DNA of 64,000 bases. It comes from Candidatus Nitrosotenuis cloacae. GTDB taxonomy: Archaea; Thermoproteota; Nitrososphaeria; Nitrososphaerales; Nitrosopumilaceae. Of this stretch, positions 26,754 through 33,925 are shown in pieces. The notes under the pieces are model-generated. The model searched no databases, was not told where the DNA came from, and was given only the letters and a program-made list of their open reading frames with translations. How positions within the stretch are numbered: the first letter of the stretch is position 1; the number at the start of each line of letters is the position of its first letter. The stretch spans positions 569,957 to 633,956 of the forward strand of contig NZ_CP011097.1 in NCBI RefSeq assembly GCF_000955905.1, read 5' to 3'. Position numbers and translations under genes: made by a program.

Positions 26754-26868
26754 TTATCCTGCTTAAATAATAACATGTGCGTAGTGTGGCCGGACAACAT
26801 TCTAAAAGTCATCACAAATTTTTTCCAAAAACATAATTTTATTCAAATTGCATCCAATCTGAAATAAG

Positions 26869-26877
26869 TATAATAAA
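26869..26877 (+). promoter_or_regulatory. TATA box before arginine decarboxylase gene
   Basis: TATAATAAA lies 25-33 nt before the ATG at 26902, at the position expected for a leaderless archaeal transcript. Confidence 0.5.
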
Positions 26878-26901
26878 TAGAGATATTCCTAAAAAAACGA
26901 A

Positions 26902-27453
26902 ATGCTTGATCTAGTCGCAAAAAAATTATTCTTGACAAAAGGCAAGGGCGTCCACGAAGACAGGCTAACCAGCTTCGAGTATGCACTGCGAGATGCAGGC
27001 ATTGCAGGCACCAACATTGTTCTCATATCCAGTATATTCCCACCACGCGCAAAGATGGTCTCGCGAGCCGAAGGCCTCAAGCTTATCAATCCTGGACAGG
27101 TTCTGTTTTGCATTTATTCCAGAAACCAAACCAACGAACCACATCGACTAATTTCTGCATCCGTTGGAGTCGCACAACCAAAAGACACAAACCGATACGG
27201 ATATCTCTCAGAATACGAGGCATTTGGACAAAACGAAAAATCTGCGGGTGACTATGCAGAAGACATTGCAGCCCAAATGCTTGCATCATCGCTTGGAATC
27301 AAATTTGATTTGGACAAGTCTTGGGATGAGAAAAGAAAACAATGGAAAATATCTGGTGAAATTTACAAGTCCATGAATGTCACACAAACAGCAATTGGTG
27401 ATAGCAAGGGACGATGGACTACAGTATTTTCTGCAGCAGTTTTAATTATTTAG
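26902..27453 (+). CDS. pdaD: Pyruvoyl-dependent arginine decarboxylase
   Basis: Makes agmatine from arginine, the first step of archaeal polyamine synthesis and of agmatidine formation in tRNA-Ile2. 183 residues. The proenzyme cleaves itself at the Ser43-Ser44 pair in VLISSIFPPRAK, turning Ser44 into the pyruvoyl cofactor. Other conserved parts: ISASVGVAQPKD, GYLSEYEAFG and the C-terminal WTTVFSAAVL. Convergent with the gene at 27446 (8-bp overlap). Confidence 0.93.
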   Translation: MLDLVAKKLFLTKGKGVHEDRLTSFEYALRDAGIAGTNIVLISSIFPPRAKMVSRAEGLKLINPGQVLFCIYSRNQTNEPHRLISASVGVAQPKDTNRYGYLSEYEAFGQNEKSAGDYAEDIAAQMLASSLGIKFDLDKSWDEKRKQWKISGEIYKSMNVTQTAIGDSKGRWTTVFSAAVLII

Positions 27454-28642
27454 ATTTCATTCCGCGCAAATAAAACACAACAGCGCCTGCTGCAGCTGCA
27501 CCAATTCCTATCAGTATTGCAATTTCTTGCACTCCAATGTTTCCTGAAACTATTGGAAATGTCTCCTTACCGAATGTTATTTTTAGATCAGATCCGTCTG
27601 CAGTGAATTCTTTACCAAATAGATACATGGCCTCAATTTTCTTGCCTGAATTCGATTCAAAGAACCACCCCCCTGTCTCTAAATCTGATGGAACGGTTTG
27701 GTTGTTTCGAATCGTCCCCTCAATCATATTGTTCGCTGTTGCTTCTGCAGATTCATCGCTTGGTAAAATGACAACATGCACTATAGAATTTAACGGGAAG
27801 AATCCTACCTTGTAATAGTCTGATTTTTTGAGTTGATTTACCTTGAGATATTTCAACGGGTCTACTTGGGTTATGCTTTTTGCCTCATTGGGATATTTCT
27901 CAGATACCTTTAGCTGCATTATGGATATGGGTCCTTGAGGTATTATGGTAAATGTTACAGTGGACGAATCATCCTTGGACAGTGTTTGTGCCACATCGTA
28001 AAATCCGCCTAGATTTCTTATCTGGCTTGGAATCAGTGGGGCTGAGATTCGATTAAACATAAAGTCGGTGCTTTGGTATGGTGCAGTATACACCGCAGAG
28101 ACTGTTCCGCGCCCAGAAACTTGGCCTGCGGTACCTAGTGCTTGGTTTGTCTTGTCGTCATAATGGATAAAGACTGAATGGAATTCTGCATCAAATCCAA
28201 AGAAACTATTCACATCTTCAATCACTGCATCGCCTGCCAATCTTGCCTTTTCCTGGGCTGCCTTGATTCCACCCTCTCCCTCCATTCTTTTCACATTGAT
28301 CATAATGCAGATCTGATCCTGAACCCCTAGGACACATTGGTTCTCGTTTGTTATCACAACTGCCACAACATCCGTCATGTTGCGAATCTTTTCATCTAGT
28401 GCTGGTGGGATCTGGAATTCGTGAAGCGATGTTGTCTGTAGTGATACCGATGCGGTGACGTTGTTTGATAGTTTTTGATCCACAAATATTGTGGCAGTCT
28501 CATGGAATGTTGCAAACCTTGGCTCTTCAGCAAATGCTGGAATCATACTAATCATAATCAACGCAAAAGCCAAACCAAAAATCCTATACACAAATCTGAG
28601 TGTCTGGATTTTTACTATTAACTTTGCGCAAGAATTGATCAT
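27446..28642 (-). CDS. Secreted, C-terminally membrane-anchored protein of unknown function
   Basis: 398 residues. A hydrophobic N-terminal segment (about 19-37, ends AFAEE) is a signal peptide, and a C-terminal helix (about 370-392, EIAILIGIGAAAAGAVVFYL) followed by RGMKSK anchors it with the bulk outside. The ectodomain is beta-rich. It has one probable disulfide pair (NQCVLGVQDQIC). Not recognised; the topology is that of a thaumarchaeal cell-surface protein. Start uncertain within the first 20 residues. Confidence 0.68.
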   Translation of the reverse strand: MINSCAKLIVKIQTLRFVYRIFGLAFALIMISMIPAFAEEPRFATFHETATIFVDQKLSNNVTASVSLQTTSLHEFQIPPALDEKIRNMTDVVAVVITNENQCVLGVQDQICIMINVKRMEGEGGIKAAQEKARLAGDAVIEDVNSFFGFDAEFHSVFIHYDDKTNQALGTAGQVSGRGTVSAVYTAPYQSTDFMFNRISAPLIPSQIRNLGGFYDVAQTLSKDDSSTVTFTIIPQGPISIMQLKVSEKYPNEAKSITQVDPLKYLKVNQLKKSDYYKVGFFPLNSIVHVVILPSDESAEATANNMIEGTIRNNQTVPSDLETGGWFFESNSGKKIEAMYLFGKEFTADGSDLKITFGKETFPIVSGNIGVQEIAILIGIGAAAAGAVVFYLRGMKSK

Positions 28643-28689
28643 TTACAAATCAAAGGTTTAAATTCGAATGATCAAAAACCCACATTGAC

Positions 28690-28765
28690 ATCGATTCAAA
28701 CCGTTCGGGGAACAAAAAATTCCGTGGACTGGCAGCTAGTGCGTAAAGGCTGCCAGCCCCATTTT
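28690..28765 (+). ncRNA. Candidate small RNA with GC-rich hairpin
   Basis: Between two divergent genes lies a G/C-rich island in an A/T-rich gap. It contains the perfect stem CTGGCAGC (28729-28736) / GCTGCCAG (28749-28756) with a 12-nt loop, preceded by a weaker GGAA/TTCC hairpin, and followed by CCCCATTTTC. A TTTAAATT element around 28658 could be its promoter. Strand and ends are guesses. Confidence 0.3.
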
Positions 28766-28802
28766 CACTTAATCAAAACCAACTTTGATAATTTATAAAA
28801 TC

Positions 28803-28810
28803 ATTATAAG
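28803..28810 (+). promoter_or_regulatory. TATA box before UspA gene
   Basis: ATTATAAG lies 23-30 nt before the ATG at 28833; a second TATA-like TTTATAAAA sits 10 bp further upstream. Confidence 0.5.
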
Positions 28811-28832
28811 GAAAAAACTAAAAAATTAAGCG

Positions 28833-29258
28833 ATGATTAGAAAAATTCAGAAAATCTTGGTTCCATTGGATGGATCAAAAAACTCCATACGTGGATTTGA
28901 AAAAGCACTTTCCATAGCTCAACCAACTGGGGCGATGATAACTGGTCTATACGTAGTTCACATACCTATCAGATCTGCATTACGCATAACTCCTCAGCAG
29001 AGAAAGAAAGAGATCTCTTTTGCAGAGTCCATAATAGGCGACGTAACAGAGCGGGCAAGAAATGAAAATGTTGCCTTCAAGCCAAGAATTGAAACTGGAA
29101 ATCCTTCTGATAAGATCACACAGATTGCAAAATCTGGTGGTTTTGATATAGTTGTGATTGGATCTAGGGGCATGAGTGGTAAAAAAGAGATACTTCTTGG
29201 TAGTGTTTCAAATCACGTACTGCACAAGGCAGACATACCGGTATTGGTTGTCAAATAA
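28833..29258 (+). CDS. Universal stress protein (UspA family)
   Basis: 141 residues with the Usp fold: first strand ILVPLDGSKNSIRGFEKAL and the ATP-binding type C-terminal signature GSRGMSGKKEILLGSVSNHVLHKADIPVLVVK, i.e. G-x2-G-x9-G-S/T. It is therefore probably of the nucleotide-binding UspFG/MJ0577 class. Stand-alone gene with its own promoter. Confidence 0.92.
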   Translation: MIRKIQKILVPLDGSKNSIRGFEKALSIAQPTGAMITGLYVVHIPIRSALRITPQQRKKEISFAESIIGDVTERARNENVAFKPRIETGNPSDKITQIAKSGGFDIVVIGSRGMSGKKEILLGSVSNHVLHKADIPVLVVK

Positions 29259-29299
29259 TTATTTTTTATAATATATCGTGGCGACAATTCGAGTTGTTG

Positions 29300-31072
29300 T
29301 CATTTGATCATGATTAGTTCTTTTACTTGGGATCTAATGTAATCAAACCCATCCTGCCAGAACTTGGCGGAGGATATGTCAATTCCGTACTGACTTAACA
29401 GGGTCTCTGGCTTTTGTGAGCCACCGGCAGCCAGAATCTCAATGTATGTTTTCTCAAATTGTCTGCCTTCCCTTTGGTACATTTGGAATAGCGACAATGA
29501 CAGCAAATTGCCAAATGAATATGCATAACAGTAAAACGGCGTGTGGTAAAAATGTGGAATGCAGCTCCACTCTATTGCGAAATCATCTGATAATTCAATA
29601 GAGTTTGCAAACTGGGTTTTTAGGTTTTTCATGTATGTCTTTGATAGTTCCTCTATGGTGGTGCCGTCTGCAATTTGCTTGTGAGCATCGACTTCAAAAA
29701 TGGTAAAAAATGCCTGTCTCATTACAGTTGCATAGATGTCGTCTATTTTCTCAGAAAGGATGGCCGCCTTTTCGGTATCTGCCATTTGGTGTGAGATATT
29801 GTCATATAGTAATAGTTCGGAAAATGTAGATGCCGTCTCTGCTAGTGGTAGTGGGGCCTCTGATACTAGGATCGATTGTTTTGATGCTGCTTGGCTGTGC
29901 ACTGCATGGCCTAATTCATGAGCCAGCGTGAATACATCCTTTGATTTTCCTGCATAGTTTACCAGAACATATGGAGTCAGCTTTGGTGATACTGTGCTAC
30001 AAAATGCACCGTCTCGCTTGCCGGGCCTAATTTGCGAGTCAATATGGTTTTGAGAAAACACTCTATTTGCAAATTCAGACAAGGTGGGGCTGAATCTGTT
30101 TAGCGAATCTAGAACTAGTTTTGTTGCATTTTCATAGGTATAGTTTTTTTCCTTGAATTTCTTTGCGCTGGGTGCATACAGGTCGTATCGCCTTAGCTTT
30201 TTGAGACCTAATGACTTTGCCTTGAATGAAAAAAACTCGTAGAAAACACTCGAATTTTTCTTGCAAACATCCAATAGAGTCTGGGTTGTTTTATCATCAA
30301 CATCATTCCCAATGTTTCTAATGGATATTGGGGAAGAGTATTTTCTGATTTCAATTCCTTCATCCTTCCAGTTTAGGACCAGATTCTGGTAAATTTCGCC
30401 TAGTACTCCCTTGTTGGAGGAAAACCTGCCAAGAAGCGTTTGATATGCTGTTTTTCTCAAGCTTGGATTTGTACTCCGGACCAGAACACTTAGCTGCTCG
30501 CGTGTGAGTTTTTTCTTTTTGCCATTTATTGTTATGATGTACTCAAATGCATTTGTTATCTTGTCGTATAGTTTTACCAGTGCAGTAGAGCCTGTAACAT
30601 CCAATGTGTTGATGATTTTTTCTTCGGGCTCTGATAGGGAGTATTTTGCCAAGAGGCGTTTATGCCTTAGGTATTCGTATAGGCTGCCGGCGTCCTTCAT
30701 GAGTCGGGTGGCATTTTTTTCATCAATTTTGCGCTTCCACCACAAATCAAAAAACAGCGTCTTGTTTTCTATTTCGGATCCCAATTTTGATATCTTTGTT
30801 AAAAGCGATGTTGCCTCATCTGATTGTGTATCTGATGAATACAGCAATGACGCATAGCCGCCCAACCTGCTTGCGTCTTCAGCTAGGTCTTCAATGTGGT
30901 GGATTATTCTGTAAAAGTCCTTGGATGGAATGGTCGGCTTGAGTGCTGATTTTATGCGCTCAAAGTTTTTGACCTTGGCCTCAAGCCTTGTGATTTGTTT
31001 TGCAAATTCCGGAGACTTGTGATCTGATGCAAGTTCAGACAAACTCCATCTTCCCTGCTTGTACATTTGCAA
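29300..31072 (-). CDS. pepF: Oligoendopeptidase F-like metallopeptidase (M3)
   Basis: 590-residue cytoplasmic zinc peptidase of the M3B family, cutting peptides of roughly 7-17 residues. The zinc site HELGH is in LAHELGHAVHS, with a downstream glutamate in ETASTFSELLLYD. The C-terminal segment HFYHTPFYCYAYSFGNLLSL is typical of PepF. An upstream Met pair (MQMYKQGRWSL) leaves two possible starts two codons apart. No signal peptide. Confidence 0.9.
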   Translation of the reverse strand: MQMYKQGRWSLSELASDHKSPEFAKQITRLEAKVKNFERIKSALKPTIPSKDFYRIIHHIEDLAEDASRLGGYASLLYSSDTQSDEATSLLTKISKLGSEIENKTLFFDLWWKRKIDEKNATRLMKDAGSLYEYLRHKRLLAKYSLSEPEEKIINTLDVTGSTALVKLYDKITNAFEYIITINGKKKKLTREQLSVLVRSTNPSLRKTAYQTLLGRFSSNKGVLGEIYQNLVLNWKDEGIEIRKYSSPISIRNIGNDVDDKTTQTLLDVCKKNSSVFYEFFSFKAKSLGLKKLRRYDLYAPSAKKFKEKNYTYENATKLVLDSLNRFSPTLSEFANRVFSQNHIDSQIRPGKRDGAFCSTVSPKLTPYVLVNYAGKSKDVFTLAHELGHAVHSQAASKQSILVSEAPLPLAETASTFSELLLYDNISHQMADTEKAAILSEKIDDIYATVMRQAFFTIFEVDAHKQIADGTTIEELSKTYMKNLKTQFANSIELSDDFAIEWSCIPHFYHTPFYCYAYSFGNLLSLSLFQMYQREGRQFEKTYIEILAAGGSQKPETLLSQYGIDISSAKFWQDGFDYIRSQVKELIMIK

Positions 31073-31141
31073 TTTGGCTCTTTATTTTCCTCTATATGAC
31101 TATTCTAACCACTAAAATATCGCACCAAACTGTGGGTAGTT

Positions 31142-31235
31142 GGACCGATTGTCTAGTTGGTTAGGATGACGCACTCACACTGCGTAAGGATGTAAAATCC
31201 CGCAAGGGTCGTGGGTTCAAATCCCACTCGGTCCA
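31142..31235 (+). tRNA. tRNA-Val (anticodon CAC) with 20-nt intron in the variable loop
   Basis: Acceptor GGACCGA pairs with TCGGTCC (discriminator A, no encoded CCA). Anticodon arm ACGCA-CTCACAC-TGCGT with anticodon CAC; T-arm GTGGG-TTCAAAT-CCCAC. Between the anticodon stem and T-stem there are 25 nt instead of 5. TGCG (31181-31184) pairs with CGCA (31201-31204) as a 4-bp helix flanked by 3-nt bulges TAA (31185-31187) and AGG (31205-31207), and GGAT pairs with ATCC inside: a bulge-helix-bulge signal. Cutting after the second base of each bulge removes exactly 20 nt (31187-31206), leaving variable loop AGGTC and a 74-nt tRNA. Confidence 0.93.
31187..31206 (+). other. Non-canonical tRNA intron (variable loop)
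   Basis: 20-nt intron predicted from the bulge-helix-bulge pairing described for the tRNA. It lies after tRNA position 44, not at the usual 37/38 site. Inner stem GGAT/ATCC with a 5-nt GTAAA loop; the outer exon helix is weak (about 2 bp), so the motif is of the relaxed type that crenarchaeal/thaumarchaeal heteromeric endonucleases accept. Confidence 0.85.
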
Positions 31236-31262
31236 CTTTTTTAAAACCAAATAGTATGTTCT

Positions 31263-31430
31263 TTAGCCCTTTCTTATGATAAACTGCATCAGAGCTTCCT
31301 TGGAGTATTCAATGCCGTGCTCTTCTGTTGAATGTGTATTGTATTCCTCAATTATCTTTCCAACATCATTTCCGATGGCAATAAAATCACAATCAAATCC
31401 ATAGTCCCTGCATGTGAATTTGATTGTCAT
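31263..31430 (-). CDS. DUF1059-type small protein
   Basis: 55 residues from the ATG at 31428-31430. Begins MTIKFTCRDYGFDCDFIAIG: the Cys-Arg-Asp-x-Gly-x-Asp-Cys core is the signature of DUF1059 proteins, small conserved proteins of unknown function in archaea and bacteria. The gene has a TATA-like GATTATAAGG about 25-30 nt upstream and a GTTAAC-TTT-GTTAAC palindrome immediately upstream of that. Confidence 0.78.
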   Translation of the reverse strand: MTIKFTCRDYGFDCDFIAIGNDVGKIIEEYNTHSTEEHGIEYSKEALMQFIIRKG

Positions 31431-31465
31431 TGTGCAAAGTATTTTCCCATTCCTTATAATCTCTA

Positions 31466-31480
31466 GTTAACTTTGTTAAC
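31466..31480. promoter_or_regulatory. Palindrome GTTAAC-TTT-GTTAAC
   Basis: Perfect 15-bp palindrome lying directly upstream of the TATA-like element of the DUF1059 gene. Same layout TTAAC-N3-GTTAA occurs at 31616, 32915 and 52033. Confidence 0.6.
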
Positions 31481-31615
31481 TGACATTAATTCTTGAAAAC
31501 AAATGGTTTTCTGAACCTCACAAAAATCGTTCCATTTGCAAGTCTTTCAAGATGAATCAAGCCAAGAGTTGGACTGTTCATGGAATAATATTGGTATGAC
31601 GATATTTAGAGAATG

Positions 31616-31630
31616 ATTAACAATGGTAAG
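31616..31630. promoter_or_regulatory. Palindrome-like ATTAAC-AAT-GGTAAG
   Basis: One half site intact, the other changed at one or two positions. It lies about 55-70 bp before the winged-helix gene at 31684 and shares the flanking ATGATTAACAATG with the site at 32915. Confidence 0.45.
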
Positions 31631-31683
31631 TAATGTATGAAAAAATCTCACAGGTTAATTAGCTCAACTAGCCACAAAAGACA

Positions 31684-32010
31684 TTGGGCAGCAAGAGCTA
31701 CCGCGACAAAATCTACATAATCAAAGACATCATTAGTCTTCTCACCGAATATGGGGAGCTAAACCAAACTGCACTAGTTAGCTACAGTGGACTTAATCTA
31801 AAAAAACACAAACACATACTTGATAATCTGGAAACTCGTGGATTAATTTCAAAGACTGCACTAGAGGAAGGCAAGCGAACCATCACAATATACAAGGCAA
31901 CTGTAAAAGGAATCGAATTCTGTAGATTGATAATTGAGCCATACGAGGAACTATTCCCAAGAAAATCCGCAAGCTCTACGAATAATCTAAGTCTCTTGAT
32001 CCTCGCCTAG
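31684..32010 (+). CDS. Winged-helix DNA-binding protein
   Basis: 108 residues, TTG start. A single winged-helix domain: DIISLLTEYGELNQTALVSYSGLNLKKHKHILDNLETRGLI with the recognition helix about residues 38-55, then a wing (EEGKRTITIYKATVKGIEF) and a C-terminal helix. This is the compact archaeal transcription-regulator type (DUF/PadR-HTH_45-like). It could be the factor that binds the TTAAC-N3-GTTAA palindromes found around it, including one upstream of itself. Overlaps the convergent membrane-protein gene by 24 bp. Confidence 0.8.
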   Translation: MGSKSYRDKIYIIKDIISLLTEYGELNQTALVSYSGLNLKKHKHILDNLETRGLISKTALEEGKRTITIYKATVKGIEFCRLIIEPYEELFPRKSASSTNNLSLLILA

Positions 32011-32382
32011 ATCAAACTCTGAGCTTATCTTGCTATCTATCTGCTCTTTTTTCTTGGCATAGTTGGAGTATCTGGCATTCCATGATTTGAGCATCATGTA
32101 CTGGCGTATGCCAAGTATGAGCCATGTGAGTGAAACTGTGATTATTATTCCAAGTGAAACGGCAAGAAAGACTCCAAATTCGTCATATTCCTCTAATATG
32201 AAAAAGAAGTGCTGATGCGTAATCAAATATGCTGACAGACCGATTGCCAGGGGTGCCAAAATTAGTGCAGAAATAGAAATACCAATCAGTGTTTTTCGTA
32301 TCTGGTTTATTTTGTCAATAAATCCATCAATTACCTCAACTATGCTGAATCTTGCCGAATCGGAATTCTCCATGTCGGACAT
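31987..32382 (-). CDS. Two-TM membrane protein
   Basis: 131 residues with a short acidic N-terminus, two long membrane helices (about 33-56 and 70-92) and a charged C-terminal cytoplasmic tail (KSWNARYSNYAKKKEQIDSKISSEFDLGEDQET). Either Met1 or Met4 may be the start. Not recognised. It lies 28 bp after the membrane-anchored cupredoxin gene on the same strand and is probably cotranscribed. Confidence 0.65.
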   Translation of the reverse strand: MSDMENSDSARFSIVEVIDGFIDKINQIRKTLIGISISALILAPLAIGLSAYLITHQHFFFILEEYDEFGVFLAVSLGIIITVSLTWLILGIRQYMMLKSWNARYSNYAKKKEQIDSKISSEFDLGEDQET

Positions 32383-32410
32383 GGCTAGTCCAATTTAATA
32401 AAAGTTGAAA

Positions 32411-32878
32411 TCATTGAATCTGAATTGCTCCACTCATCTCGGGATGTATTGTACAGTGGTATTGGAATGTTCCTGCTTTGTTTGCGATAAATGTTACTGA
32501 TTCAGGCTGAAAATAATCTAGATCCTTGGTATGTACATTGAACTCGTCAATATTGAAGTTATGCTTGGATGTCTTGTCCTCATTCATGAACCGAATTGTT
32601 GCCAGCTGATCCTTTGTAAGATGAATCGTAGGTGCAACATGGGTTGGGCTGATTGATTTTTTAGCCCCTGAGTGTGATGAAAATACAAACCCCTGATCGC
32701 TGTGTATTGACTTTATGTAGATGTTCTCTGGAAATCCAAAAACCGGACCGTCCCCATTCACTGGAATCATTGAATTAATCAGAGCATATCCTACGGTGGA
32801 GCTAATCAAAATGCCGCCGATTATTGCTATAATTGACATGCGATTTATTTTTCTGCCTTTGGGTTTTTGCTTTGACAA
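32411..32878 (-). CDS. Membrane-anchored cupredoxin
   Basis: 155 residues. Basic N-terminus and one membrane helix (about 14-34), then an outward-facing cupredoxin domain with type 1 copper ligands H106 (SKHNFN), C142, H145 and M148 (HCTIHPEM). It differs from the two plastocyanin-like proteins at 22-23 kb by having an uncleaved anchor and no Lys-rich linker. TTG start. A palindrome TTAAC-N3-GTTAA lies about 37 bp upstream. Confidence 0.85.
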   Translation of the reverse strand: MSKQKPKGRKINRMSIIAIIGGILISSTVGYALINSMIPVNGDGPVFGFPENIYIKSIHSDQGFVFSSHSGAKKSISPTHVAPTIHLTKDQLATIRFMNEDKTSKHNFNIDEFNVHTKDLDYFQPESVTFIANKAGTFQYHCTIHPEMSGAIQIQ

Positions 32879-32914
32879 TCACAACCATGAATGATTGTTT
32901 GTATTTAGGCAATG

Positions 32915-32929
32915 ATTAACAATGTTAAG
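32915..32929. promoter_or_regulatory. Palindrome ATTAAC-AAT-GTTAAG
   Basis: Near-perfect palindrome placed just upstream of the TATA-like CTAAATA (about 32901-32908, minus strand) of the membrane cupredoxin gene; shares layout with sites at 31466, 31616 and 52033. Confidence 0.55.
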
Positions 32930-32965
32930 TATCTCATAAATGCAAAAACGACAATATTGTCTTAG

Positions 32966-33024
32966 AACGAGAACGCAATCAAATTAGCAGAAATCAACCC
33001 CCTGTTCCTTCATGCGTTCTCGTT
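32966..33024. repeat. 12-bp inverted repeat with 35-nt loop
   Basis: AACGAGAACGCA (32966-32977) and TGCGTTCTCGTT (33013-33024), perfect over 12 bp and extendable by a GU and an AU pair. The 3' arm is followed by TTTTTA. A near-copy of the arms occurs at 51940-51998, also in an intergenic gap beside a TTAAC-N3-GTTAA palindrome. Could be a small-RNA gene with terminator-like tail or a recombination/protein-binding site. Confidence 0.65.
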
Positions 33025-33179
33025 TTTACAATGTTTTATCATAATTTCAAATAATTCTAAAACTGGTGCGTTTTTAGTTATGAGTGTAACCATGTGTGAT
33101 AGTAAGGTATTACCTTCGCTGATTCTGTTTAGTCGTTTTACACAAACAGGCAGTTTAATCTCAGAATGTACTCTGTCTG

Positions 33180-33545
33180 GTGTTGATCCGAGCTATAATA
33201 GTGGATGATGAAATAGACAGCTCTGAGGTCTTTGCTGAATTTTTAAAGATAAAAAATGTGGATGTGCTGGGTCTTGGCAGAAACGGAATGGAGGGTGTCG
33301 AGCTGTACAAAAAGTACAAGCCAGATGTTGTGTTTTTGGACCTTGTAATGCCAAACTATGATGGGTTTTACGCATTAGAAGAAATCAAAAAAATCAATCC
33401 AGATGCACGGGTCATAATAATTACGGCATATTACACAGATCTGATGAAAAAGAAGCTAGATAGTTTTGGTATAGAGGACATTTTTCAAAAACCATATTCT
33501 GTGACTGCAATAGCAAACTCGCTAAATCAAAAAGTAAAAGCCTAG
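33180..33545 (+). CDS. CheY-like single-domain response regulator
   Basis: 121 residues, receiver domain only. Phosphoacceptor D54 (VVFLDLVMP), acidic pocket D9/D10 (IVDDE), switch Thr82 and Lys104 (FQKPYS) are all present. GTG start. Paralogue of the regulator at 57757-58107 (shared DVVFLDL and YDGFY). Because it has no output domain, it may act on a motor switch, on a partner kinase or as phosphate sink. Candidate partners nearby are the chemoreceptor at 35993 and the kinase at 38286. Confidence 0.92.
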   Translation: MLIRAIIVDDEIDSSEVFAEFLKIKNVDVLGLGRNGMEGVELYKKYKPDVVFLDLVMPNYDGFYALEEIKKINPDARVIIITAYYTDLMKKKLDSFGIEDIFQKPYSVTAIANSLNQKVKA

Positions 33546-33847
33546 TTTGATTTTAATTTCTTTAATAAAACATCAAGCTCACTAATTGGGACAATCTTGA
33601 TTGTGCTAATTGTTGATATGCCGATTTCTATGCAAAACTGTTCTATCTCATGGGCACTCTTTGCATCTAAAATCATGATCCACAGGTGCTCTAGCGCAGA
33701 AATGTAAAACCCGACAGTTTTGGTAATTCCGTATTTCTTTTTGTTTGATTCCATCTTTGCTTTTACCTGGAGTAGCATTTTCTTGCTACACTTGTTGTTT
33801 AATGGACATGATTCTGGGCTGTGTGTTGCAAAGACTCCAAATAGCAT
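33542..33847 (-). CDS. Small conserved alpha/beta protein
   Basis: 101 residues from the ATG at 33845-33847 (MLFGVFATHSPESCPLNN). The pattern (N-terminal strand, cysteine segment CPLNNKC, helix, two strand-helix units) resembles small dimeric ferredoxin-like-fold proteins (DUF3303/DabB-like). The frame extends upstream with poor sequence, so I use the internal start. Function unknown. The stop overlaps the response-regulator stop by 4 bp. Confidence 0.65.
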   Translation of the reverse strand: MLFGVFATHSPESCPLNNKCSKKMLLQVKAKMESNKKKYGITKTVGFYISALEHLWIMILDAKSAHEIEQFCIEIGISTISTIKIVPISELDVLLKKLKSN

Positions 33848-33925
33848 TACTATACTTGATTGTATTTCTATTAAAATATTCTCACCTAAACAAAACATAA
33901 AAACAAACAAAATCCAAAATTCTCA

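Larger units (their letters stand above)
32879..33179. other. Gene-free interval with palindrome and long-loop inverted repeat
   Basis: 301 bp between divergent genes. It holds the promoter of the cupredoxin gene (minus strand), the ATTAAC-AAT-GTTAAG palindrome (32915-32929), the long inverted repeat 32966-33024, and a C/T-rich stretch before the response regulator. No protein-coding frame of convincing quality was seen. Confidence 0.6.

Noticed and set aside
28729-28756. Transcription terminator for a neighbouring gene
   Set aside because: Both neighbours are transcribed away from the hairpin, so it cannot end either transcript.
31185-31210. Long variable arm (class II tRNA) explanation for the extra 20 nt in tRNA-Val
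   Set aside because: Valine tRNAs are class I, the anticodon is CAC, and the extra bases form a proper bulge-helix-bulge whose removal restores a normal 5-nt variable loop.
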